The notes under the pieces were generated by a model. It was given only the letters and a program-made list of their open reading frames with translations, made no database searches and had not been told where the DNA came from. From UBA117 sp049975245 (GTDB lineage: Archaea > Methanobacteriota > Methanobacteria > Methanobacteriales > Methanobacteriaceae): a stretch of DNA of 49,618 nt. Positions 33,673 to 41,509 of the stretch are shown one piece after another (position 1 is the stretch's first letter; every line of letters starts with the position of its first letter). A program made the position numbers and the translations under genes. Location: NCBI GenBank assembly GCA_049975245.1, contig JBNGDB010000017.1:1-49618 (forward strand), written 5' to 3'.

Positions 33673-35340
33673 TCACTTTTGATCTTTACTTCGAATTTCT
33701 ATACGCCTAATTTTTCCACTTATTGTTTTTGGTAATTCTTCAACAAATTCAATAATCCTAGGATATTTATAAGGTGCAGTTACCTTTTTAACATGATTTT
33801 GGATTTCTTTGACCAGATCATCAGATGGATTGTAATCTTTGGTTAATACAATGGTTGCTTTGACAACTTGGCCACGTACAGGGTCTGGAAATCCAGTTAT
33901 TGCACATTCTAAAACTGAGGGATGGGAAATAACTGCACTCTCCACTTCGAAAGGACCAATACGATATCCAGAACTTTTTATCATATCATCAGTTCTACCT
34001 ACAAACCATAGATAACCATCTTCATCCATCCAAGCGGTGTCTCCTGTATGATAATATCCATCATGCCATACTTCTTTTGTTTTTACTGAATCAAGATAAT
34101 ATCCATTAAATAGGCCAATAGGTTTATTTTCACTGGTTTTGATAACCAGTTCTCCTTCTTCTCCCACATCACAAATTTTTCCACTTTTATCCATTAACTG
34201 AATGTTGTAACCTGGTGAAGGTTTCCCCATTGATCCGGGGCGTGGTTTCATCCAGGGGAAATTAGCAATACAAACCACACACTCGGTTTGTCCAAATCCT
34301 TCCATTAACCTCAAACCTGTGAACTCATAAAACTTATTATAAACTTCAGGATTAAGAGGTTCGCCTGCAGTCACAGCATATTTGAGGGTTGAAAAATCAT
34401 ATTTCGATAGATCTTCTTTAATTAAAAATCTATAAATTGTTGGAGGAGCACAATAAGTTGTCACCCCGTGTTTAGATGCTTTTTCTAACATATTTCCAGC
34501 ATCAAATCGATCATAATCATACACAAATACAGCACTTCCTGCTATCCACTGACCATAAATTTGTCCCCACATTGCTTTAGCCCAACCAGTATCAGCTACA
34601 GTGTAGTGAAGACCATCATCTATAGCATTCTGCCAATATTTAGCAGTTATAATATGGCCCAATGGATAGGTATAATCATGTTCTATCATTTTAGGCAGCC
34701 CTGTAGTTCCTGATGAAAAATAAACTAGTGATACATCATGTTTAGTAGTTTTATAATCAAGATTCTCCCTATTAAATTCATCGCTTATGTTTTCAATTTT
34801 ATTATTGAAATTAAGCCAGCCTGATCGGTTCTCACCTACAATTACCTTTATTATTTTTTGTTTTTTTAATTCTTTTTCAGCTTTATCAAATTCAGTGGGA
34901 ACTCCATCTTCCCCAATACATACTACCATCTTTATATTGGCACTTTCTATTCGGTAGACTATGTCTTTAGACTTGAGCATATGGGTGGCGGGTATGGTTA
35001 TGGCGCCAATTTTATGCAGTGCTAAAATGCAGAACCAGAATTGGTATCTACTTTTAAGGGTGAGCATTACTGCGTCACCTTTCCTAATACCGCATTCTAA
35101 GAAGAAGTTTGCTGTTTTATCTGAGTATTTTTTGAGATCTTTAAAAGTGAAAATTTTTTCATCTTCATCATCATTGCACCATACCAGTGCAATTTTATCT
35201 GGATATTTTTTTGCATAAGCATCTACCACGTCGTATGCAAAATTGAAATTTTCAGGTACTATAATTTTGAATTTTTCTTGGAAATCTTGGTAGGATTCAA
35301 ATTCTGTCTGTGAAACAAATTTTTCTAGTAATGATGACAT
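33673..35340 (-). CDS. Acyl-CoA synthetase (AMP-forming), acetyl/medium-chain type
   Basis: A 555-residue ANL-superfamily ligase that makes an acyl adenylate and then the CoA thioester. The P-loop-like motif SLVYFSSGTTGLPKM, the adenine motif GFGQTE, YYHTGDTAWMDEDGYLWFVGR, and the C-terminal lysine in PKTISGKIRR are all present. Close archaeal relatives prefer short branched or medium acids such as 2-methylbutyrate. Its place directly before vorCBA suggests it activates isobutyrate and related acids to feed VOR carboxylation. AAAGGTGAT is the ribosome-binding site. Confidence 0.87.
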   Translation of the reverse strand: MSSLLEKFVSQTEFESYQDFQEKFKIIVPENFNFAYDVVDAYAKKYPDKIALVWCNDDEDEKIFTFKDLKKYSDKTANFFLECGIRKGDAVMLTLKSRYQFWFCILALHKIGAITIPATHMLKSKDIVYRIESANIKMVVCIGEDGVPTEFDKAEKELKKQKIIKVIVGENRSGWLNFNNKIENISDEFNRENLDYKTTKHDVSLVYFSSGTTGLPKMIEHDYTYPLGHIITAKYWQNAIDDGLHYTVADTGWAKAMWGQIYGQWIAGSAVFVYDYDRFDAGNMLEKASKHGVTTYCAPPTIYRFLIKEDLSKYDFSTLKYAVTAGEPLNPEVYNKFYEFTGLRLMEGFGQTECVVCIANFPWMKPRPGSMGKPSPGYNIQLMDKSGKICDVGEEGELVIKTSENKPIGLFNGYYLDSVKTKEVWHDGYYHTGDTAWMDEDGYLWFVGRTDDMIKSSGYRIGPFEVESAVISHPSVLECAITGFPDPVRGQVVKATIVLTKDYNPSDDLVKEIQNHVKKVTAPYKYPRIIEFVEELPKTISGKIRRIEIRSKDQK

Positions 35341-35352
35341 GAAATCACCTTT

Positions 35353-35907
35353 TTACATTATAACTGCCAGAAATTTAGCCGGTTTGTTATCCAATGCTTC
35401 CATTGCATGTTCATAGGATGAATCAAAGAAGATTGAATCGCCCTTTTTAAGTGTAAGTTCATTATTATGAATGTAAATTTTCAGTTTTCCTTCAAGTAAG
35501 TAATTAAATTCCTGGCCGGGATGAGAATTAGTAGAAGGTTTTTTACCATTATTATTTGGTTCTACAGTGACAATAAATGTTTCTGCTTTCTTGTGAATAA
35601 ATTTTTCAGCAAGATTTTCGTATTTGTATTGTTTTCTACGTTCTACTTCCACTCCTTTATCTTTACGTGTAACTGTAAATATATGCATTCTGGTATCTTC
35701 ACCAGTTAACAATAACCCCATATCAACATTAAATTTATGGGCTATTTCGTATAAAACACTGGCCGGTATGTCTTTTTCACCGGATTCATATTTTCTGTAA
35801 TCATCAACTTTTAAATTTAAATATTTAGCCATATCTTCTTGACTAATATTAGAAAGTTCTCTTAACTCTGAAACCCGAGCTGCAATTTCTTTTATCTTTT
35901 CTTTCAT
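35353..35907 (-). CDS. HTH (XRE) - cupin transcriptional regulator
   Basis: A 184-residue regulator with an XRE-type HTH (about 8-62, LRELSNISQEDMAKYLN ... YESGEKDIPASVLYEIA) and a C-terminal cupin (about 110-184, PGQEFNYLLEGKLKIYIHNNELTLKKGDSIFFDSSYEHA). It probably senses a small acid or acyl compound and controls the operon it leads. I use the ATG at 35907; the GTG at 35913 lies inside AAAGGTGTG, the ribosome-binding site. Palindromes at 35933-35947 and 35969-35984 in its promoter are good operator candidates. Confidence 0.87.
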   Translation of the reverse strand: MKEKIKEIAARVSELRELSNISQEDMAKYLNLKVDDYRKYESGEKDIPASVLYEIAHKFNVDMGLLLTGEDTRMHIFTVTRKDKGVEVERRKQYKYENLAEKFIHKKAETFIVTVEPNNNGKKPSTNSHPGQEFNYLLEGKLKIYIHNNELTLKKGDSIFFDSSYEHAMEALDNKPAKFLAVIM

Positions 35908-35932
35908 GTTCACACCTTTTTAATGGTTTAAA

Positions 35933-35947
35933 ATGTAAATATTACAT
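35933..35947. promoter_or_regulatory. Dyad near the start of the HTH-cupin operon
   Basis: ATGTAA and TTACAT flank a 3-base centre. It lies just downstream of the predicted transcription start of the minus-strand operon, where a bound repressor would block polymerase. Confidence 0.5.
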
Positions 35948-35968
35948 AAACTATTTTAAATTGAAAAA

Positions 35969-35984
35969 ATCTCTATATAGAGAT
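35969..35984. promoter_or_regulatory. Perfect 16-bp palindrome over the TATA box
   Basis: ATCTCTATATAGAGAT is fully palindromic and its centre TATATA is the probable minus-strand TATA box, about 25 bases before the predicted start and about 60-75 before the regulator's ATG. A repressor bound here would exclude TBP. The most likely ligand is the HTH-cupin protein itself. Confidence 0.6.
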
Positions 35985-36418
35985 GTATGAATCCTATTTT
36001 AAATGTTTAATGAAATTTCAAGAATCAATAGTTAAGACAAACTATGATGATTAATCATGACTATTAATTTTTTATTTGAAAATTCTTCTATATATATTAA
36101 TCGTTCCAAATTCATAGTTCAAAATTTTAAAATTAATAACAACTCTTTTTATACAAGATAAAAATAATATAAACCGTCCAGCAAAAGTTTAACAAACCAT
36201 ACTGAGCTTAATCAAATAATATTAAGTTTTAATTATCCAAAAAGTATATTAAATTCAGAAATTACAATTATTTTTTTTAATAATTTCACGTTACCTCCTT
36301 TTTTTATTAGAAACGGTTGAAATTAAAAATTAGAAATATAACTGATTTAGATTAATATCAGTTTTTCATGCAAGAATATAATAAAATACTTATACATATC
36401 TTATCCATATTATCTATT

Positions 36419-36877
36419 ATGAGTGAAGATTTTCCTGATCCATGGGAACCGGGAGGAATAGATACATCGTCCTCTTCGTCAAGCACAGTTTCTGATTCTT
36501 CCACAATTTATATAAAATGTCCTGATTGCCGTGAAGATGGTCTTCTTATAGAAAGACAAGGACAGTATTTTTGTGCAAATTGCATGTATAATTACACGGA
36601 ATTGAAGGATGATCCATATAAATTAGATGAAGTTTTAATCGAAAATATGAAACTGGGTGGCTTTGGAATCATATGTGCTCAAGCTTTATATGAAAGAGTG
36701 GCACTAGTTTCCCCCAGAGAAGCCAGTGAATATATTAAAAAATTAGCCATAGACAATAATATAAAGTTACCTAAAGGCGGTTTATTGAGCATTATTCCAT
36801 TAACTTTGATTATTGTAATCATTATTATGAGTATAGTGCTGATTATTATTATAATTGCTGCTTTCTATGGATTTTAG
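36419..36877 (+). CDS. Zinc-ribbon protein with a C-terminal membrane anchor
   Basis: A 152-residue protein. It has a low-complexity serine stretch (about 16-30), a zinc ribbon CPDC ... CANC (about 34-56), a helical middle, and a hydrophobic C terminus (about 125-150) that would anchor it with the ribbon in the cytoplasm. I start it at the ATG at 36419: a TATA-like box lies 26 bases before it, fitting a leaderless mRNA, while the upstream ATG at 36368 lies before that box. The function is unknown. Confidence 0.6.
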   Translation: MSEDFPDPWEPGGIDTSSSSSSTVSDSSTIYIKCPDCREDGLLIERQGQYFCANCMYNYTELKDDPYKLDEVLIENMKLGGFGIICAQALYERVALVSPREASEYIKKLAIDNNIKLPKGGLLSIIPLTLIIVIIIMSIVLIIIIIAAFYGF

Positions 36878-36981
36878 TTAACTAGCCTGTTATGCGCAAG
36901 TTTAAAAATAATTAATTTATTTTAATCATTTATTTGTATCTAAGTTAATTTTTGCATAAATAAGGTTCAGGGGGATATTTT

Positions 36982-37470
36982 GTGGACGTAAAAATAAGCA
37001 CGGTTAAATTAGAGGCACCTGAAGATTGTAACTTAATATTAGGTCAGAGTCATTTTATAAAAACTGTTGAAGATCTATACGAGGCGATAATTAATACAGT
37101 ACCACAAGCAGAATTTGGTTTAGCTTTTGGAGAAGCATCAGGCCATTGTCTTGTACGCAAGGCAGGTAATAATAATGAATTAACCGATCTAGCTGCTGAT
37201 AAAATTCTGGAAATGGGTTGTGGCCATTCTTTTTTAATTTTCTTGAAAAATGCTTTTCCCATAAACGTAACCCAAAGAATTAAAAGTGTACCAGAAGTGG
37301 TTAACTTATTTTGTGCAACTGCAAACTTAGTTGAAGTATTAATTGTGGAGTCAGATCAGGGTAAAGGAATAATAGGGGTTATTGATGGTTCAAAACCACA
37401 TTCAATTGAAGAAGAAAAAGATGTAGAGTATAGAAAGAATTTTATTAGGGATATAGGCTATAAATTCTAG
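36982..37470 (+). CDS. Adenosine-specific kinase family protein (PF04008)
   Basis: A 162-residue protein of the archaeal/bacterial family annotated as adenosine-specific kinase, based on structural work in Pyrobaculum. Conserved text includes FGLAFGEASGHCLVRKAGN and GHSFLIFLKNAFPINV and the glycine-rich DQGKGIIGVIDG. Physiological role is uncertain. It starts at GTG behind AGGGGGAT. Confidence 0.8.
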   Translation: MDVKISTVKLEAPEDCNLILGQSHFIKTVEDLYEAIINTVPQAEFGLAFGEASGHCLVRKAGNNNELTDLAADKILEMGCGHSFLIFLKNAFPINVTQRIKSVPEVVNLFCATANLVEVLIVESDQGKGIIGVIDGSKPHSIEEEKDVEYRKNFIRDIGYKF

Positions 37471-37588
37471 ATTATTCCTTTTTGCTACAATTAAACAATC
37501 TTTCTGTGAAATTTAAAAAAATGATGCAAATAATTTTATACTTTTTTAAACAGATATAAACAGGTAAAAAAGTCAGGGGGTTTTAGGT

Positions 37589-37909
37589 ATGGTTAAAGAT
37601 GAAACTATAGTTTTTAAAAAAACAGGTGTAACGAATGAAGATAATTTAATTGTGGACGAAAAATACGTTAAGTTTAAGACTATACGCTCAGGAGCAAATT
37701 CGATTAATTTCTCCGCACCTAATGAAATAATAAATGATATACACCAATTTTTTGAAGGTTTTACAGATCTTGAACCGTTAAATATGAATATTGAGGATTC
37801 TGGAGAAGTTGAATATTATTTCAGGGGATTAACTGATATTAGAAAAGAAAAAGATGAAAATGGTACTGAAATATTGACATTTACTGTAACTCTTCAGGAA
37901 CGTCAATAA
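37589..37909 (+). CDS. Hypothetical protein, 106 residues
   Basis: An acidic, probably soluble protein with alternating strand and helix character and no cysteine or membrane segment. AGGGGGTTTTAGGT before the ATG is a strong ribosome-binding site, which supports a real gene. It converges on the flavoprotein gene. I do not recognise the family. Confidence 0.55.
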   Translation: MVKDETIVFKKTGVTNEDNLIVDEKYVKFKTIRSGANSINFSAPNEIINDIHQFFEGFTDLEPLNMNIEDSGEVEYYFRGLTDIRKEKDENGTEILTFTVTLQERQ

Positions 37910-37957
37910 TTTACAATTTAATATTTTTTTTTTATTTTCTATATTTTCTATTTAGAA

Positions 37958-38524
37958 CTATTTCTGGGAATGTTTTTCAAATATTGCTTCAATTTCTTCT
38001 GGTTCTTCAAATACGAAAGTATTATCCATTTTTTTCAAACGTTCAACATGCTCTGCATCTTCTTTAGTAATTGTTAATTCTAAATCTTTACCGTTAGGTA
38101 GTTTAGTGGTTACAGTTCCTTCCCGTGGATCTGTTGGCATTATATAAATGGGTGTTGAAGTTTTCTGGCCCATTATTGCCGCATTGGTTAGTAATGTATC
38201 GGCAATTCTAAGTGATATTTTTGCAACAGTATTGGATGTGGCTGGGGCAATTAATAGAAATTCATAGTTTCCCAGCTGTATTTGCCCTGCTAAAAATGGG
38301 GCATTAGCATTTATTTCTCTCCATGATTTATCAAAAGTAGTTTCTAGTTCGTTAGATAGGTTGTAATATTTTAAAACCTGATCACCAGCCTTCGATATGA
38401 ATACTCTGATATCAAAATCTTTTTTATATTTTTCTCTTAAATCTGACATTAATTCAACAGTATCGGTCAGTTTTTCCCCGCTTCCTGTAATTCCCCACGC
38501 AATTTTTCGTTTTTTAACTTTCAT
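37958..38524 (-). CDS. Archaeoflavoprotein AfpA-type (flavin-dependent; DmrX-like)
   Basis: A 188-residue flavoprotein of the HFCD-like fold. KRKIAWGITGSGEKL, LIAPATSNTVAKISLRIADTLLTNA and IYIMPTDP match the archaeoflavoprotein AfpA / dihydromethanopterin reductase (acceptor) group. Possible roles are electron transfer with ferredoxin or reduction of dihydromethanopterin. The H4MPT-using methanogen context fits, but the choice between the two is open. A paralogous flavin decarboxylase (Dfp/UbiX) is less likely. Confidence 0.75.
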   Translation of the reverse strand: MKVKKRKIAWGITGSGEKLTDTVELMSDLREKYKKDFDIRVFISKAGDQVLKYYNLSNELETTFDKSWREINANAPFLAGQIQLGNYEFLLIAPATSNTVAKISLRIADTLLTNAAIMGQKTSTPIYIMPTDPREGTVTTKLPNGKDLELTITKEDAEHVERLKKMDNTFVFEEPEEIEAIFEKHSQK

Positions 38525-38675
38525 AAGATTTTATTTATAATTTATAATTTATTTATTTTTCCTTTCTCCATAATGGATTAAATCAAATCAAATAATTATT
38601 ATATAAAATAGAAAAAATTGATGGAGTTTTATATAATTACTATTTAAAATCAATAGAAAAAATAGAATAAATTTT

Positions 38676-39098
38676 TTAATTATAATTTTTTAACCATAAT
38701 AAAACTTCTCGTGCTATATCCTCCGAGATATCTTCGATCCAATCTTGTTCGCTCCATTTGCAAATGTCTTTTTCTCTAATATCTCCCACAAAGTCTTCTA
38801 CTTGGTCTTCATCGCTCCAGGTCCCCATGTCTGATTCGCAGAAACTGAAATTGTAGTCATGATTTTCTTTTAAAATCTCCCATGTTTGACTATCTCTAAG
38901 TTCCCAATACCAATAATATGTTCTAATTACTTCTTCACCGGATTTTTTCGCTTCAAATGGTTCTTCTAGTTTATAACCTACTATTACGACTTTATTATTT
39001 TCTAAATAAATATTTTTTTCCCAAGTATCTAATGTTCCCGGAATCTTCTCCAGTTTAGTTTTTTCTATTTTTTCAACTAGATTGTCTCTATCTATCAT
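38676..39098 (-). CDS. Hypothetical acidic protein with a C-terminal tandem repeat
   Basis: A 140-residue acidic protein rich in W, E and D. Its C-terminal third has two copies of a short unit: GTWSDEDQVEDFVGDI and CKWSEQDWIEDISEDI. The beta-like middle (NKVVIVGYKLEEP ... TYYWYWELRDSQTWEIL) has no motif I know. GGAGG stands before the ATG. The neighbours give no hint of function. Confidence 0.5.
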   Translation of the reverse strand: MIDRDNLVEKIEKTKLEKIPGTLDTWEKNIYLENNKVVIVGYKLEEPFEAKKSGEEVIRTYYWYWELRDSQTWEILKENHDYNFSFCESDMGTWSDEDQVEDFVGDIREKDICKWSEQDWIEDISEDIAREVLLWLKNYN

Positions 39099-39304
39099 TA
39101 TTAAACCTCCTTGGAAGATGAAAAATCAATTTATAATTATAATAATATTTGTTTAGGATTTTACTTATTAGTTGTGTATGTAAAATAATTTCAAATTTTT
39201 TATTTTATTTATTTAAATATAATTTTAAGGTCATTAAAGCAGTTTTTAGATTTATATAATAAAAAAAACAAATATTATACTGTGAAGATAACGGAGGTTT
39301 TTTA

Positions 39305-39625
39305 ATGAAAGAAGAAGTTTTTTATGGTAAGGGAATGGTACATGTTAAAGACGACTACTCCGATATATATGAAGCGGTAATAAAGTTAAATGAGGTAGCT
39401 TATACAGGTAAAGTACTGGATTACCGAACTCAGAAACTAGTAGCATTAGCTATTACTGCAGCAGCTTCAGATGATCGGGCAATGAAAAAGCAGATGATAA
39501 GTGCCATGGAAGAGTTTGACATTACCAAGGACGAGATCGTGGATGTTCTAAGAGTAGTTCTTTTAACTTCTGGTAACCCCCCATTTATCAAGGCCATGAG
39601 GATACTCTACGAAATAACTGATTAG
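39305..39625 (+). CDS. Carboxymuconolactone decarboxylase-like protein
   Basis: A 106-residue all-helical protein of the CMD/AhpD superfamily. The helix starting LDYRTQKLVALAITAAAS and the following ITKDEIVDVLRVVLLTSGNPPF are family marks. The CxxC redox pair of AhpD is absent, so it is not a peroxidase partner; function is unknown. TAACGGAGG stands before the ATG. Confidence 0.8.
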   Translation: MKEEVFYGKGMVHVKDDYSDIYEAVIKLNEVAYTGKVLDYRTQKLVALAITAAASDDRAMKKQMISAMEEFDITKDEIVDVLRVVLLTSGNPPFIKAMRILYEITD

Positions 39626-39963
39626 ACATCACAACTTATTTTTTTAATTAAACTAACATAATGCTTTAATTGTTATGTCTAGAGATTTTTGCTTAGATGA
39701 TATTCCCTGGCCTTGCAGCAGATTTTAAAGAAAATCAGTAATTTGATTCTTGTTTGGGGAATGTAAGTTCTGGGATTTTATATAAAAGTATTGGATCAAA
39801 TCAGATATTAGGTTATAATAATTCATAGTGAGACTTTAAAATTGAGATATTTGAAAAAAATATTTCAATAATTAATTTCAGATGAAAATTTTTTTAAAAA
39901 ATCCTCTATATTATATATAAGGTAATCCTTAAATGATCAATATTAATTAAATACGTGTTAAAA
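39626..39963. other. AT-rich spacer with promoter elements
   Basis: T-rich bases after the CMD-like stop may end that transcript. Near the right end a strong TATA-like run CTATATTATATATAA (39905-39919) is followed by TGATCAATATT at 39934-39944, a sequence repeated in the rpl15e promoter. No gene was seen in the middle. Confidence 0.45.
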
Positions 39964-40257
39964 ATGAATGCGGGTTATATTGGTGCATTTTTAGGTGTTA
40001 CTTTTGGATTTATTGGTGGCTTGATTGGAAGCTATTACAGTATAAAGAATACTAAAGGTCCATTAGAAAAGGCCTTTATGAAAAAAGTAGTTGTATTATT
40101 TTGGATAATAGGTGTTACCTATTTAGTATTTTTATTATATTTACCTATACCTTACAATTTCCTGCTTTTAACACTATTTTTATCCATTTTACCATTTTTT
40201 ATTCGACATGTGAACGCCAAGTTAATGGATTTACAAAAACAAGAGGAAGTTAACTAG
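39964..40257 (+). CDS. Small membrane protein, three hydrophobic segments
   Basis: A 97-residue hydrophobic protein: segments about 5-25, 42-58 and 62-80, then a charged tail. The start could be this ATG or the GTG at 39955; neither has a clear ribosome-binding site. A TATA box near 39912 gives a leader of only about 20-25 bases. The family is not recognised. Confidence 0.55.
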   Translation: MNAGYIGAFLGVTFGFIGGLIGSYYSIKNTKGPLEKAFMKKVVVLFWIIGVTYLVFLLYLPIPYNFLLLTLFLSILPFFIRHVNAKLMDLQKQEEVN

Positions 40258-40325
40258 CGGAATACTTTCATTTTTTTATCAAATGAAAGAATTATAAATC
40301 CTATTAAACTTGATTAACATACTAT

Positions 40326-40478
40326 TCCCTATGATAAAATATAGGGATATGGTTCATCAAAACCTTTTTATGTAGTAGTGATCAATATTGATCACCGCCA
40401 ATTCTGGCGATTAAAAAACAACTTTTTTTGGGACAAGATCCCATGGATGTGGCGCAAGCTGAACAAAGAGGTGTTTAA
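40326..40478 (+). promoter_or_regulatory. Structured promoter and leader of rpl15e
   Basis: Four dyads lie close together: TCCCTAT/ATAGGGA at 40326-40347, the perfect 18-bp palindrome GTGATCAATATTGATCAC at 40378-40395, CGCCA/TGGCG at 40396-40409, and TGGGA/TCCCA at 40429-40443. The TATA box is CTTTTTATGT near 40364-40373, so the long palindrome lies between it and the start site. An 11-codon frame (40443-40478, MDVAQAEQRGV) ends exactly where the rpl15e ATG begins. Confidence 0.5.
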
Positions 40479-41024
40479 ATGTATAAATATGTTAGAAAAG
40501 CATGGAAAAATCCAGATGAATCCTTCGTTAAGGAGTTAATGCAACAGAGAGCTCCTGAATGGCGAAGAGAAAGCGTAATTCAAAGAATTGATAGGCCTAC
40601 CCGTATTGACCGGGCAAGATCCTTAGGATACAAAGCAAAAAAAGGATATATTGTAGTAAGGACTCGAATCAGACGTGGTGGTAGGCGAAAATCAAGATTT
40701 ACAGCAGGAAGAAAACCTAAAAGAATGGGTGTTACTAAAATAACCCCTAAGAAGTCCCTTAAAAGGATAGCAGAAGAGAGAGTAGCAAGGAAATACCCTA
40801 ACATGGAAGTATTGAACTCCTATTGGGTGTGGGAAGACGGTAAATTCAAATTCTATGAAGTTATACTGGTAGACCCAAACAATCCCTCCATTAAAAACGA
40901 TCCATCTATTAACTGGATCTGCGAAAAACAACATACTGGCCGTGCATTCCGAGGACTAACCAGCGAAGGTAAAAAGACCAGAGGACTTCGAAACAAAGGA
41001 AAAGGCGCAGAAAAACTAAGATAA
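40479..41024 (+). CDS. rpl15e: Large ribosomal subunit protein L15e
   Basis: A 181-residue highly basic protein; MYKYVRKAWKNPDES at the start and the arginine-rich RTRIRRGGRRKSRFTAGRKP in the middle are typical of archaeal L15e. It opens the exosome superoperon. AGAGGTG is its ribosome-binding site, and the TAA of a short upstream frame directly adjoins the ATG. Confidence 0.97.
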   Translation: MYKYVRKAWKNPDESFVKELMQQRAPEWRRESVIQRIDRPTRIDRARSLGYKAKKGYIVVRTRIRRGGRRKSRFTAGRKPKRMGVTKITPKKSLKRIAEERVARKYPNMEVLNSYWVWEDGKFKFYEVILVDPNNPSIKNDPSINWICEKQHTGRAFRGLTSEGKKTRGLRNKGKGAEKLR

Positions 41025-41074
41025 ATTAAATTATCTTAAAAATCTTTTTTTTAATTAAATTAAGGAAAGGAATC

Positions 41075-41509
41075 ATGATCCATAACATCTCCTACCGAGT
41101 TTTTGTTTATGGAACAGAAAATGAGGAAAAGGTTAGGGAAGCAATTAATACTCTTTTTCCCAATTCCCTACCTGAAAAAGACATAATTGAAGGTTATTAC
41201 AAAAATAAAGTGTTAATTTTTTATGATAAAATTGATAAAAAAAGAGACATTAAAGATTTTATTAAAAAAATTGAAAATTTACCTATAAATATTAAAAATA
41301 ACCTTATGAATGAACTTGATGATAAAATTGATTATAGGGGTAACTTTTTTTTAAGATTTGACAAACAAGAAGCTTATAAAGGCAATTTGGTTGTGGTAAA
41401 TCATGGAGATGCTATCCATGTAAAAGTTAAAATTGCCGCCTATCCAGCCAAGAAAAATATAGCTATTAACATAGCAAAAGAGATGATTGGTGGAAATGAT
41501 GTACTTTGA
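41075..41509 (+). CDS. RNA-binding protein, COG1325 / PF01877 family
   Basis: A 144-residue protein of the archaeal family always found next to RNase P and exosome genes (formerly DUF54). It begins IHNISYRVFVYGTENEEKV and ends with a KNIAINIAKE segment. It is thought to bind RNA, but its exact job is not settled. AAGGAAAGGAA is the ribosome-binding site. Its 3' end overlaps the rnp3 start. Confidence 0.85.
   Translation: MIHNISYRVFVYGTENEEKVREAINTLFPNSLPEKDIIEGYYKNKVLIFYDKIDKKRDIKDFIKKIENLPINIKNNLMNELDDKIDYRGNFFLRFDKQEAYKGNLVVVNHGDAIHVKVKIAAYPAKKNIAINIAKEMIGGNDVL

Larger units (their letters stand above)
35908..36418. other. Divergent intergenic region with several dyads
   Basis: Besides the two operon operators, it has a 12-bp perfect palindrome ATGATTAATCAT at 36047-36058. 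On the minus strand a strong ribosome-binding site AAAGGAGGT precedes a GTG at 36289 that opens only 18 codons (stop at 36233). A TATA-like CTTATACATA at 36389-36398 serves the plus-strand gene at 36419. No RNA gene was recognised. Confidence 0.5.

Noticed and set aside
36044..36060. ATGATGA as a possible C box
   Set aside because: No CTGA box lies at guide distance on either side and no terminal stem is seen; the sequence is better explained by the palindrome ATGATTAATCAT.
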